39,177 nucleotides of DNA from NCBI GenBank assembly GCA_003228195.2, contig QGNO01000017.1, positions 1-39,177 of the forward strand, given 5' to 3'. The position numbers were made by a program, and so were the translations under genes. Below, piece by piece: positions 25,135-32,561 of this stretch. The notes below the pieces were generated by a model. The model saw only the letters and a list, made by a program, of their open reading frames with translations. It did no database searches and was not told the origin of the DNA. Numbering within the stretch: the stretch's first letter is position 1; each line of letters starts with the position of its first letter. This stretch comes from Chloroflexota bacterium (GTDB lineage: Bacteria; Chloroflexota; Dehalococcoidia; Lucifugimonadales; QGNO01).

Positions 25135-26217
25135 CTATTTCTCTGACCACAGGAATAACCCACCTGGGTTGTTATACAGCGGAATGCGTCCGATGACGTT
25201 CCAAGTTTCGGTTTCAAATACTGCGATGTTGGCTTCTTTCGAGGCGATCGCGTAAACGAACCTTCCGTTTGGATGAACGGCTATCTTTGTAGGCGTATTC
25301 CCAACTGTGACGCGCGTTACTTCTTTGAAACTTGTTGTATCCACTACCTGAACAACTGGATCTCCGGAATGCCCTATATAGGCGTATTTACCATCAGGGC
25401 TAAATGTGGCTACTACGGGTTTTTGGGCAGCAGGGAAACGTTTGATCAAATCAAGCGTAACTGGATCGAAAACAGAGTTTGTATGACTTCCTACTTCCTG
25501 AACCCACATCCTACCCTGGGCATCGTTTGTATGCATAAGCGGCTTCGATCCTTTTGGGGTCTTAGTTTCTTTGAGCACTTCCCCAGTAACGGCATGAACA
25601 CTTACGACAGAATCACCATTTTGCGTGGGATAAAAGAAGCGCTCTATGCCATCCGAACCGATTGCGATGTCTGCATCACAGACTACACCAACATTCTCAG
25701 CACCAGCCGGCATGTTTGTCCATGTGTCCACAACGACGTGTTTGTTGGTATCAATAACCACTATTTCACGTGAACCTTGCTTCCCGACATGTAGGGCCCC
25801 AGATTTAGCTGACTTTCCGATGTAGATGTTTTTCTTTTCTTTTCCGACCGGGATGCGACTGGTAACCTCTAATGTATTGACGTCCAGTGCTATAACCTGT
25901 GCGTCATCTGCCTCTGGATATTTTATACCAAGCCAGACGTTCTTTCCGTCGAAATAGTTATTGTCGTCGTTCCATGTCCATTTCGTGAAATTCGGGATGT
26001 CCGCCGTTTTTATAGGAGAGTTCGTTTCGGCATCTATCAGAGTGACATGGGGCTTTGAGTTGCTGAACGCCAAAAGTTTCGCGGTCACTATTGGCGCTGT
26101 AGTCTGAGCGGGTGCTTCGGGCTCGGGTGCCGAAGCAGGCGCCGGCGTTGAGCAGGCTGCCAGTATTAGTGCAGCCAGTAAACTGACACCTAAACATACG
26201 ATTCTAATTGTTCTCAT
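25135..26217 (-). CDS. YncE-like beta-propeller lipoprotein
   Basis: 360 residues from ATG 26217, with AAAGGAG 7 nt upstream. The A of this ATG is the last base of the TAA of the preceding TusA-like gene (TAATG), a sign of translational coupling. Residues 1-21 are a lipoprotein signal with lipobox LAAC, then an Ala/Pro linker. The remainder is a repeat protein of YVTN/YncE type (FSPDGKYAYIGHSGDPVVQVVD, then VHPNGRFVYAI), a probable seven-bladed propeller. No heme motif or catalytic pattern is visible. In this setting it may bind a sulfur compound or a redox partner on the outer face of the membrane. The binding target is unknown. Confidence 0.87.
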   Translation of the reverse strand: MRTIRIVCLGVSLLAALILAACSTPAPASAPEPEAPAQTTAPIVTAKLLAFSNSKPHVTLIDAETNSPIKTADIPNFTKWTWNDDNNYFDGKNVWLGIKYPEADDAQVIALDVNTLEVTSRIPVGKEKKNIYIGKSAKSGALHVGKQGSREIVVIDTNKHVVVDTWTNMPAGAENVGVVCDADIAIGSDGIERFFYPTQNGDSVVSVHAVTGEVLKETKTPKGSKPLMHTNDAQGRMWVQEVGSHTNSVFDPVTLDLIKRFPAAQKPVVATFSPDGKYAYIGHSGDPVVQVVDTTSFKEVTRVTVGNTPTKIAVHPNGRFVYAIASKEANIAVFETETWNVIGRIPLYNNPGGLFLWSEK

Positions 26218-26441
26218 TATTTTTCTCCTTTTGGATTCAAAGTTATTCTCCATTCTGGCGAGCCCGTTTCTTCTACCTCATACGTGTATCCGTTACGGAT
26301 CGCCTGCGGCGGTATAGTATCCAGGCAGGGGGCGTGATCAGTTATCACTACAACGCTCTCGCTACCATTGACCTTCTTCATTGCTTCTACGGCTTTCATC
26401 ATTGGGTAAGGGCAGATTTCACCTCTTACGTCTAGTTCCAT
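26217..26441 (-). CDS. TusA/SirA-like sulfur carrier protein, copy 1 (TsuB-like)
   Basis: 74 residues, a minimal TusA fold. CPYP carries Cys10 in VRGEICPYPMMKAVEAM. A second Cys lies in DHAPCLDT. GGAGG is upstream of the ATG. It stands directly after the YeeE-type permease gene, the same pairing as TsuA-TsuB in known thiosulfate uptake systems, where the TusA-like partner takes sulfur from the transporter on the cytoplasmic side. Its stop overlaps the start of the lipoprotein gene by one base. Confidence 0.9.
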   Translation of the reverse strand: MELDVRGEICPYPMMKAVEAMKKVNGSESVVVITDHAPCLDTIPPQAIRNGYTYEVEETGSPEWRITLNPKGEK

Positions 26442-26471
26442 ATCGCAGCCTCCAATTTGTCTTTCAATTAA

Positions 26472-27722
26472 TTAACCGATCCTTTTGATAGCTTGAACTC
26501 CTAAGAATGCGCCTCCAGCAAGTGATGCTGCAAATAGCCAGGCACTGACACTGAGCGAAGGCACCGAAGAAAAGAAAGCGCCTATAGTGCATCCAATGCC
26601 TAACCCCGCACCGTAGCCCATGATAATGCCACCTATCAGAGATTGGGCATATCGTTTCGGACTACGTGGAAACCGTAGTTTAAATTCTCTTGAAAACAGA
26701 GCTCCCACCAACGCGCCTGGAAGCAATCCAACTGTCACAGCAAACGTGTGAGTGAAAAGCCCTGACTCATCCGCTCTCCCAGCACAGCCTCCTATATCAC
26801 TTAACCCAAGGAGTGTAGGAGGAGGAATATTTATAGCGGTCATAGCGTAGTTAGCCCAGCGTGCCAATTCTCCAGTAACCCCCCATGGCATGTGAACCAT
26901 GTACATTAGCACTACTATTCCTCCAAGCGTCGCTCCGCCTACAGTAGCTGGCCAGCCTTTGATAAATACTGACCGCCAGATTGATGCCAGTTTCCCATCG
27001 AACGTTTCGTTTGGAAGCGTTTCTTTTGTTGCTTGTGGAATGTATATTCCTGATCTAGATTCGAGCCAGGTGACGAACAAGAAGGTTGCCAAAAGCCCCA
27101 GTAGCGTCAGGATAACTGCACCACCATACCCTAGGCTCGTAGGCATCCAAATTAACGGCGATTCGGAGATTACCGCATTCCACCACCAGTTCCATGTCTG
27201 GGACAATAGTCCCATTCCGATTATGACGCCTCCTATTGTTACCCAAGACCCGACATAACCTTCGGCCATTCTGTATAAGGAGCCTGAAACACACCCTCCA
27301 GATAACACCATGCCGAATCCGAACATCAATCCGCTCACTATGGTTGAAGGACCCACTGGGAGTATGTTCGCTTCTTGCGGCATGACACCAAATGCCGGAA
27401 ATGGCACCTGTTTAAACATGTTGATTGCGAAGCCAATTGTTGCGATTGCGAGGCCAAAAAGGATCCCTTTCATTATTTGGCTGTTTCCAAATAGGAAAAG
27501 GTCCCTAAATGCTGACGCGAAACAGAACCGACTTCTCTGTAAAGTAAATCCCGCTGCCATTGCAAGAAACCAGAGTGGGACCAACGCCGTTTCGGTTTTG
27601 GACATGATGATTGCCACGATTACGGCAGCAATTAGAACCCAAACAGCTGCTACATTTTGCAGCCTGGTAATTCCCTGCAGTATTCGGCTTGATGAAACGT
27701 TGTTGTCGGTTTTTTCGGTCAT
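26472..27722 (-). CDS. YeeE/YedE family permease, likely thiosulfate importer (TsuA-like)
   Basis: 416 residues with about ten or more membrane helices. Four cysteines stand in conserved settings: Cys67 (RSRFCFAS), Cys144 (SGGCVSGS), Cys313 (IGGCAGRA) and Cys378 (GIGCTIG). This is the pattern by which TsuA/YeeE hands thiosulfate through the membrane via S-H-S contacts. The protein is two YeeE repeats in one chain, the normal arrangement. A long loop (about 222-255) divides the halves. It is 12 bp after the peroxiredoxin gene and is followed by the TusA-like gene, so the operon order is peroxiredoxin, permease, carrier. Other substrates, such as selenium compounds or other sulfur oxyanions, are possible. 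Confidence 0.9.
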   Translation of the reverse strand: MTEKTDNNVSSSRILQGITRLQNVAAVWVLIAAVIVAIIMSKTETALVPLWFLAMAAGFTLQRSRFCFASAFRDLFLFGNSQIMKGILFGLAIATIGFAINMFKQVPFPAFGVMPQEANILPVGPSTIVSGLMFGFGMVLSGGCVSGSLYRMAEGYVGSWVTIGGVIIGMGLLSQTWNWWWNAVISESPLIWMPTSLGYGGAVILTLLGLLATFLFVTWLESRSGIYIPQATKETLPNETFDGKLASIWRSVFIKGWPATVGGATLGGIVVLMYMVHMPWGVTGELARWANYAMTAINIPPPTLLGLSDIGGCAGRADESGLFTHTFAVTVGLLPGALVGALFSREFKLRFPRSPKRYAQSLIGGIIMGYGAGLGIGCTIGAFFSSVPSLSVSAWLFAASLAGGAFLGVQAIKRIG

Positions 27723-27734
27723 TTATAGCTTCTC

Positions 27735-28397
27735 TTAACTAGAAGGGTCCTTAACTTTCCTAAGGTATGGCTTAACGGTTTCCCAACCATTCGGAAAGAG
27801 GTCTTTGGCTGCCTCGTTGTCTACAGCAGGAACTATGATTACATCATCGCCTTGATTCCAGTTGGCAGGAGTAGCCACTTTATGGCTTGCCGTCAACTGG
27901 CATGAGTCGATAACCCGTAGCAATTCGGAGAAATTTCTGCCTGTGCTCATTGGGTAGGCAAGGTTCATTTTAATTTTCTTATCTGGTCCGATCAGGAAGA
28001 CCACCCTTACTGTTGCGTTGTCTGCAGCGGTTCTACCTTCGGAGGTATCTCCAGCTTCAGCAGGAAGCATATCGTAAAGCTGTGAAATCGTAAGTTCACG
28101 GTCCGCAATTATAGGGAATTCAAGTGTCGCACCAGATATGTCTTCGATATCCTTAGCCCATTCCAGGTGGTTTTCTACTGAGTCAACACTCAGCCCTATA
28201 ACTTTGCAATTCCTTTTGGAGAATTCATCGTTTAGCTGCGCTACTGAGCCTAATTCCGTTGCGCAGACAGGAGTGAAATCCTTTGGGTGTGAGAACAGCA
28301 TAGCCCATCCATCTCCAATCCAGTCATGAAAATTTATAGTGCCTTCACTACTTTCTGCAGTGAAGTCTGGTGCAGTGTCGTTAATTCTTAGTGGCAA
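27735..28397 (-). CDS. Peroxiredoxin, 1-Cys (Prx6) type
   Basis: 220 residues, the length of the Prx6 class. The active site is PKDFTPVCATE with Pro38, Thr42 and peroxidatic Cys45; Arg131 (ATVRVVF) completes it. The long C-terminal part (TPANWNQGDDVIIVP) is typical of Prx6-type proteins. It reduces hydrogen or organic peroxides in the cytoplasm. Cys64 and Cys167-region residues exist, but no classic resolving Cys is placed as in 2-Cys enzymes. The start is TTG 28397, with TTAGGAGG 5 nt before it. It is the first gene of the sulfur/redox run, and the structured leader with terminator directly precedes its ribosome binding site. Confidence 0.93.
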   Translation of the reverse strand: MPLRINDTAPDFTAESSEGTINFHDWIGDGWAMLFSHPKDFTPVCATELGSVAQLNDEFSKRNCKVIGLSVDSVENHLEWAKDIEDISGATLEFPIIADRELTISQLYDMLPAEAGDTSEGRTAADNATVRVVFLIGPDKKIKMNLAYPMSTGRNFSELLRVIDSCQLTASHKVATPANWNQGDDVIIVPAVDNEAAKDLFPNGWETVKPYLRKVKDPSS

Positions 28398-28632
28398 GGT
28401 TTCCTCCTAAGTTGTTTGTAAAAAAAATCGCCCCCGGCAATACCAGGGGCGATTTGGTGCGACTACATTTGTTGAAGGATCAGATATTCTCTGAGCAAGC
28501 ACCGTTATCACCCCGCTTAGCGGGGGTCCTACAAGTGCAGTCTATTTTCTGTTTCCCTATCATCATTCTTATATTTAGAAGGTGAAAGCCATCTCTATTG
28601 TGATATGACTTAACGGCAGCAATGGTATTATA
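28398..28632 (-). promoter_or_regulatory. Structured leader of the peroxiredoxin/thiosulfate operon: candidate riboswitch or attenuator
   Basis: A TATAAT on the minus strand (28632-28627) would start a leader of about 220 nt. Its distal half folds well. P1 pairs 28542-28536 (GACTGCA) with 28467-28461 (TGTAGTC), seven pairs with one G-U that exists only on the minus-strand RNA. P1 encloses hairpin CCCCGC/GCGGGG (28525-28511) and hairpin TCAGA/TCTGA (28494-28480). GGTGC in the junction (28503-28499) can pair with GCACC (28460-28456), just after P1, as a pseudoknot; GCACC also touches the terminator stem. The terminator then precedes the TTAGGAGG site. I recall no known riboswitch motif that fits (checked in mind: SAM, TPP, FMN, cobalamin, fluoride, T-box). 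The role is inferred. Confidence 0.6.
28425..28455 (-). terminator. Intrinsic terminator inside the peroxiredoxin leader
   Basis: On the minus strand a 10-bp stem (AAATCGCCCC, 11-nt loop, GGGGCGATTT) ends in a run of eight T. It lies 28 nt upstream of the TTG start and no convincing gene precedes it on this strand, so it most likely stops transcription of the operon conditionally. Confidence 0.85.
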
Positions 28633-28796
28633 TGATGTGCCTATAGTCAAATAAGTTAGACTCAAGTGATTAATAAAGAATGGGTTGAAGAGATAAATAA
28701 TTGTAACGGGCTCTATGCATTTGTACCAGCAGTTGGTTTCGCTAATCATTGAAATTGAAGTAAAAGTCAGGCAAGAAAACAATAAGGGGAGTCTTT

Positions 28797-29006
28797 ATGA
28801 AATCCAATAGTTATTCATGCATGAAATGTTCCGGCACAGACAGTAAAGTCGAGAAAATCCGAACAACTGGATCCGGTCTGTCAAGATTCTTGGATTTACA
28901 AAACAAGAAGTTTGCGGCAGTGTCATGTACTAATTGTGGGTTTACCGAGCTATACCGGGAAGGGAGTGGCATGGCTGGTAGCATCGTTGATTTATTGACT
29001 GGATAA
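28797..29006 (+). CDS. Small zinc-ribbon protein (DUF2082-like)
   Basis: 69 residues. Cys pairs CMKC (8-11) and CTNC (44-47) make one zinc ribbon. The linker KVEKIRTTGSGLSRFLDLQNKKFAAVSC and the C-terminal tail GSGMAGSIVDLLTG match the predicted nucleic-acid-binding zinc-ribbon family (DUF2082). No function has been shown that I know of. The ribosome binding site GGGGAG is placed well before the ATG. It is divergent from the peroxiredoxin operon and 65 bp upstream of the broken hydrolase. Confidence 0.85.
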   Translation: MKSNSYSCMKCSGTDSKVEKIRTTGSGLSRFLDLQNKKFAAVSCTNCGFTELYREGSGMAGSIVDLLTG

Positions 29007-29071
29007 CTGAATAGACGAAACTGAAACATCTCATGTCTCTATAGCCTCTATTGGCTGTAAAGGAGGGCAAG

Positions 29072-30725
29072 TTGTCCAAGATATTTTTGTCCGCAGGGAT
29101 AGAAGTAAAGTACGATGTCGGCATTTCCACTCGAGACAAAATCAGGCTTTCTGCAGATATCTATTTCCCGCAGGATCGTAATGGTCCTCTTCCAGTGATC
29201 CTTTCAAGGACCCCATACGACAATACGGCCGAAAACATGGTTTACAGCGGCAATTTTTATGCCCAGCACGGGTACATATTTGTGGCCCAGGACACACGTG
29301 GCAGATACGACTCCGAGGGTGACTTTCACCCATGGATCAACGAGTTTGATGATGGGTATGACACTATCGAGTGGATTGGGGAACAGGAGTGGTGTGACGG
29401 AAATGTAGGAATGGTAGGTGCTTCTTACGGCGGAAACGTTCAGTGGCAGGCAGCGGCTATGGGAAGCAAATATTTAAAGGCCATCGTTCCTAGGGTGATT
29501 GGAAACAATCTGTATGAATCACCTCACTATCAAGGTGGCGCTTTTCAATTGAATTGGAGTGCTACGTGGTGCCTGCGTATGGCGGGGAGAACATCTCAAA
29601 AGCTTGACGGTTATAACTGGGAGCAACTTTTTCAGGTGTCACCTTTGAGGAAATTGCCTTCTGAAGGCGGGAAAGACATCTTCTATTATCAAGAGTGGAT
29701 GGATCATCCTGATTACGATGATTACTGGAAACGCCTTGCTAACGAAGAGAGATACGGTGATGTAAAGATTCCGGTTCTACAAATTGGAGGTTGGTATGAG
29801 AGCCAAGGGAGGATCCAAGACTTCGAGAACCAACCAGAGAGCTGTTGTGGGGCCATGGGTACACAGGGCTAGCTCCATAACCAATGCCGGTGAAGTTGAT
29901 TTTGGTGCTGCGTCCGTACTTGATTTGGAACAGTTAGAACTGAAATGGTTTGATCGTTGGCTTAAAGGAACAGACAATTGTGCGGATAATGAGGCTCCGT
30001 TGAAACTGTTCGTTATGGGTGTTAATCAGTGGAGATACGAATCTGAGTGGCCCCTCGCAAGGACTGAACTTACCCAGTATTATCTTCATAGCTATGGTTC
30101 GGCTAATTCGTTGCTAGGTGACGGCTCACTTTCAGTAGTGCGTCCTAGAGACGAACAGCCAGATAAATATACTTACAACCCAGAAAACGCGACTCCTACG
30201 AGAGGTGGTTGTAACTGTTGCAACCCTGAGATAGTTGATTGGGGGGCGTTTGATCAGAGGCCCGTTGAGTACCGAAATGATGTACTCGTGTATACAAGTG
30301 AAGAACTCGAGCGAAACGTAGAAGTTACAGGCCCAGTTGTGGCCACTATATTCGCAATTACTGACGCTAAGGACACTGACTTCACTGCTAAACTAGTCGA
30401 CGTTCACCCAAATGGGTACGCTGTTAACCTTTGTGACGGAATAATCCGGGCTCGATATCGAGAGTCAACCAAGACGCAACAATTGCTTACGCCAGGCGAG
30501 GTATACGAATATAAAATTGACTTGTGGCCTACGAGCAACGTTTTTAAGAAAGGACACAGAATCCGGCTCGACATAGCGAGCTCGAACTTTCCAAGATTTG
30601 ATAGAAATCCCAACACTGGTAACAAGTTTGGAGAGGATGCTGGAACGCAAGTGGCAAATCAGGTGATTTTGCATGATAAAGCGCATCCATCACACGTTCT
30701 CTTGCCAATTATTCCTGCTCTCTAA
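29072..30725 (+). pseudogene. CocE/NonD-type alpha/beta hydrolase broken by a short deletion and frameshift
   Basis: The first part (TTG 29072, with AAGGAGG upstream, to about 29795) has the hydrolase core with DTRGRYDSEG and nucleophile Ser in GMVGASYGGNVQ, up to IPVLQIGGWY. The second part, in another frame from about 29797, resumes with MRAKGGSKTSRTNQ and VVGPWVHR (catalytic His) and the C-terminal jelly-roll typical of X-Pro dipeptidyl-peptidase and cocaine esterase relatives. In intact relatives about a dozen residues, beginning with the catalytic Asp of GGWYD, join the two. Here TGGTAT runs directly into ATGAGAGCC. So roughly 35-37 bases are missing, the Asp is lost and the frame changes; the first frame ends at 29872. 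Both halves look otherwise well kept, so the event is recent or a sequence/assembly error. Confidence 0.85.
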
Positions 30726-30728
30726 AGT

Positions 30729-30759
30729 TTGGATATCTTTCGTTAGTCGGATGTATACT
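30729..30759 (+). promoter_or_regulatory. Candidate promoter of tRNA-Arg
   Basis: TTGGAT (30729-30734), 19 bp, TATACT (30754-30759). The spacer is long, but the -10 is good and the start would lie about 27 nt before the tRNA. Confidence 0.4.
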
Positions 30760-30792
30760 AAGGACTCTCGAAAGAAAGAATTGGTATCACAC

Positions 30793-30868
30793 GCGCTCGT
30801 AGCTCAGCGGATAGAGCACCGGTCTTCGGAACCGGGGGTCGTGGGTTCGAATCCCTCCGGGCGTACCA
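30793..30868 (+). tRNA. tRNA-Arg (anticodon TCG)
   Basis: Acceptor GCGCTCG/CGGGCGT (two G-T pairs), D arm GCTC/GAGC, anticodon stem CCGGT/ACCGG with loop CTTCGGA giving anticodon TCG (codon CGA), and T loop TTCGAAT. CCA is encoded at 30866-30868. The T stem GTGGG/CCCTC has one T-T mismatch. Confidence 0.93.
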
Positions 30869-31206
30869 CTTTTTAGGCAGGAATCACTCTCGCTTTTTCG
30901 TAACTACGGGTAATAGTGGGTGTGTCCGATTCAAACCCCATGTAACGCCTAATGAATTGCCAACTCCTTGATAATGCCAGAATAATTAGCGATGTCATGG
31001 AGTTAAATGGGGGAAGCATTTTTAACCAGGCAATCAACAGGTTTAGAGTTTAAGCTTATCGCCCGTGCGCCCTTCGAATGTTATGTCTGATATCGTAAGC
31101 CAACCGATTGAAACGGTTGTTTGCAAGCCTTTACCTGAACAATTTTCAATCGTTGAAGTACGCTAACTATTTATTTATGCTTTGGAGCGGAAGGTGAATC
31201 GCGAAA
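30869..31206. other. Intergenic stretch of 338 bp
   Basis: No credible coding frame on either strand. The only structure I see is a short hairpin, CAACCG/CGGTTG around ATTGAAA near 31104-31122. No clear terminator follows the tRNA. Confidence 0.5.
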
Positions 31207-31533
31207 ATGAATTCAGATTATGTAGTAACTCGACCGAATTTAAATGAGAGGATATACGAAGTCGTCAGGCAAATCACTTTCGGTTCCGTTGCATCCTATG
31301 CTGAGGTATCTGCACTGGTGATTGGGAGCACGCCACGACTTGTCGGGTATGCGATGGCCTTATCTACCCCTGAACGTGATCTCCCTTGGCATAGGGTAAT
31401 CAACTCAAAAGGCAAGATAAGCATTCGCAGTTCTGGCGCGGGCGCGGAAATTCAACGTAGAATGCTTGAAGAAGAAGGGGTTAGGTTCAATCAGAAAGGT
31501 GCAGTAGATTTTGCATGTTATGGATGGCTTTAG
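31207..31533 (+). CDS. Alkyltransferase-like protein (ATL), DNA alkylation damage recognition
   Basis: 108 residues, the C-terminal DNA-binding domain of the O6-alkylguanine transferase family. The active-site motif PCHRV of true methyltransferases is PWHRV here, with Trp61 in place of the acceptor Cys. This is the hallmark of ATL proteins, which bind O6-alkylguanine and direct it to nucleotide excision repair instead of repairing it. The helix-turn-helix with the Arg finger (PRLVGYAMAL) is kept. It acts in the cytoplasm on DNA. It is a single gene after a 338-bp intergenic stretch. Confidence 0.9.
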   Translation: MNSDYVVTRPNLNERIYEVVRQITFGSVASYAEVSALVIGSTPRLVGYAMALSTPERDLPWHRVINSKGKISIRSSGAGAEIQRRMLEEEGVRFNQKGAVDFACYGWL

Positions 31534-31587
31534 AGGAATTGTAATAGGATCACGCCATAGGAGAAACCTATAGAAGGAAACGTATTT

Positions 31588-31842
31588 ATGAGAGTGGCAT
31601 TAACAATAGTAGGGGTTTTCGTAGTCTTTTTGATTGGCGGTCCTGTTCTTGCTTTCATCTGTGACACGGCTGGTTGCGAAGACTCCCTTGACGTTTGGTT
31701 AGGATTCTTAACCCTCGGCCTTGCGATTGCAGGGGGAGTAATTGGTTATAGATTACCGTCTAAAATCACAAATAATGCTAATTCCGGGGAGCCCAGAGAT
31801 ATCAAGGATCACTTATGTGTTCACAATGTGGTTCAGAGCTAA
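31588..31842 (+). CDS. Small two-helix membrane protein, unknown function
   Basis: 84 residues with two hydrophobic helices (about 3-25 and 36-56). Two Cys lie in the loop between them (FICDTAGCEDS), which would be outside the cell and could form a disulfide. AAGGAA is upstream of the ATG. The last 28 bases overlap the start of the zinc-ribbon membrane protein in another frame, so the two are likely translated together. No family recognised. Confidence 0.6.
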   Translation: MRVALTIVGVFVVFLIGGPVLAFICDTAGCEDSLDVWLGFLTLGLAIAGGVIGYRLPSKITNNANSGEPRDIKDHLCVHNVVQS

Positions 31843-32538
31843 GACAAGAGGGTTTATTTTGTGGGTCTTGTGGGGCGCGAAAGAGGCCGATCTCATCTCC
31901 AGCAACTACTAATAAGAGGGGGGGCTCCACTCCTTATTGTGATGGTGATCATTGGTGTAATTATCTCAATTTCGGTAATGTCTTCTGTTTTGGTGAGCAG
32001 TTCAGAAAGAAATGAGTCAATGCCTGAGGTGCCCACCGACCTTCTACCAGTTCCTACCGTTACTCTAGTGCCACCTACTGCAACTCCAGTGCCACCTACC
32101 GCTACGAGTGCTTGGACACTTGAGGAACGTGTGCAAGATGATGCTCCCCCTGAAGTTATGCCAGACATAGTATTTTCAGATTCGGAAACTGGTTTTACGC
32201 ATGTGGTTGTGGAGATTGAGAGACTGTCATTAAGTCAGGGTTCGATTAACGAGTTTGTGAATAGACGGATACACTGGAATCCTGGCCTCGTTGCTGATCC
32301 GGATGGAGTGCCTATTGACCGTATCAATGGCTTTTTGTTTCACGGGGTGCTGAAGGAAGGAGAGCCGGCTACACGGGTTATCCTTGTTGCAGCGAACGAT
32401 CCGTGGGCTATAGAGGTGGAGTTTATTCCTCATCCTTTAGAGCCGCATGATGCTGTTGGAGCACCTTTCCCAGCATTCGAATGGCCTAGGATTAATGATA
32501 TGGTCGAGTCCTTCGAATTATTCCCCGCTGGCGTTTAA
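31815..32538 (+). pseudogene. Zinc-ribbon, membrane-anchored, Pro-stalk protein split by a +1 shift at a G7 tract
   Basis: The first frame begins at ATG 31815 (AAGGA 6 nt before) and gives a zinc ribbon, CSQCGSELRQEGLFCGSCG, then a polar linker. It ends at 32015 without a membrane helix. In the next frame, downstream of the G tract at 31918-31924, the protein continues naturally: APLLIVMVIIGVIISISVM (membrane helix), then a VPPTATPVPPTATS stalk and about 120 residues of outer domain ending at 32538. With six G instead of seven, one frame would run through all of it. Zinc ribbon plus one helix plus outer domain is a common layout. So this is one gene of about 240 residues, off by one base in this sequence. 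The outer domain is not recognised. Confidence 0.78.
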
Positions 32539-32561
32539 TGAAGGCGACTTAGGAGGCGCAC

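Larger units (their letters stand above)
28398..28796. other. Divergent intergenic region of about 400 bp
   Basis: It holds the structured leader, terminator and -10 box of the minus-strand peroxiredoxin operon (28398-28632). On the other side it holds the start region of the plus-strand zinc-ribbon gene (GGGGAG at about 28787). Between 28633 and 28780 I see AT-rich sequence with no clear gene or repeat. Confidence 0.6.

Noticed and set aside
28441-28560. TPP riboswitch suggested by CTCAGAGAATATCTGATCC-like pieces
   Set aside because: The order, the GGGGTGC...CTGAGA arm and the P4/P5 sequences of TPP riboswitches are not present.
28480-28782. Minus-strand 100-residue frame upstream of the peroxiredoxin
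   Set aside because: No ribosome binding site or domain; it spans the structured leader and its end is cut by hairpins, so RNA structure explains the region better.
30673-30876. Plus-strand 67-residue frame
   Set aside because: It runs across the promoter and body of tRNA-Arg.
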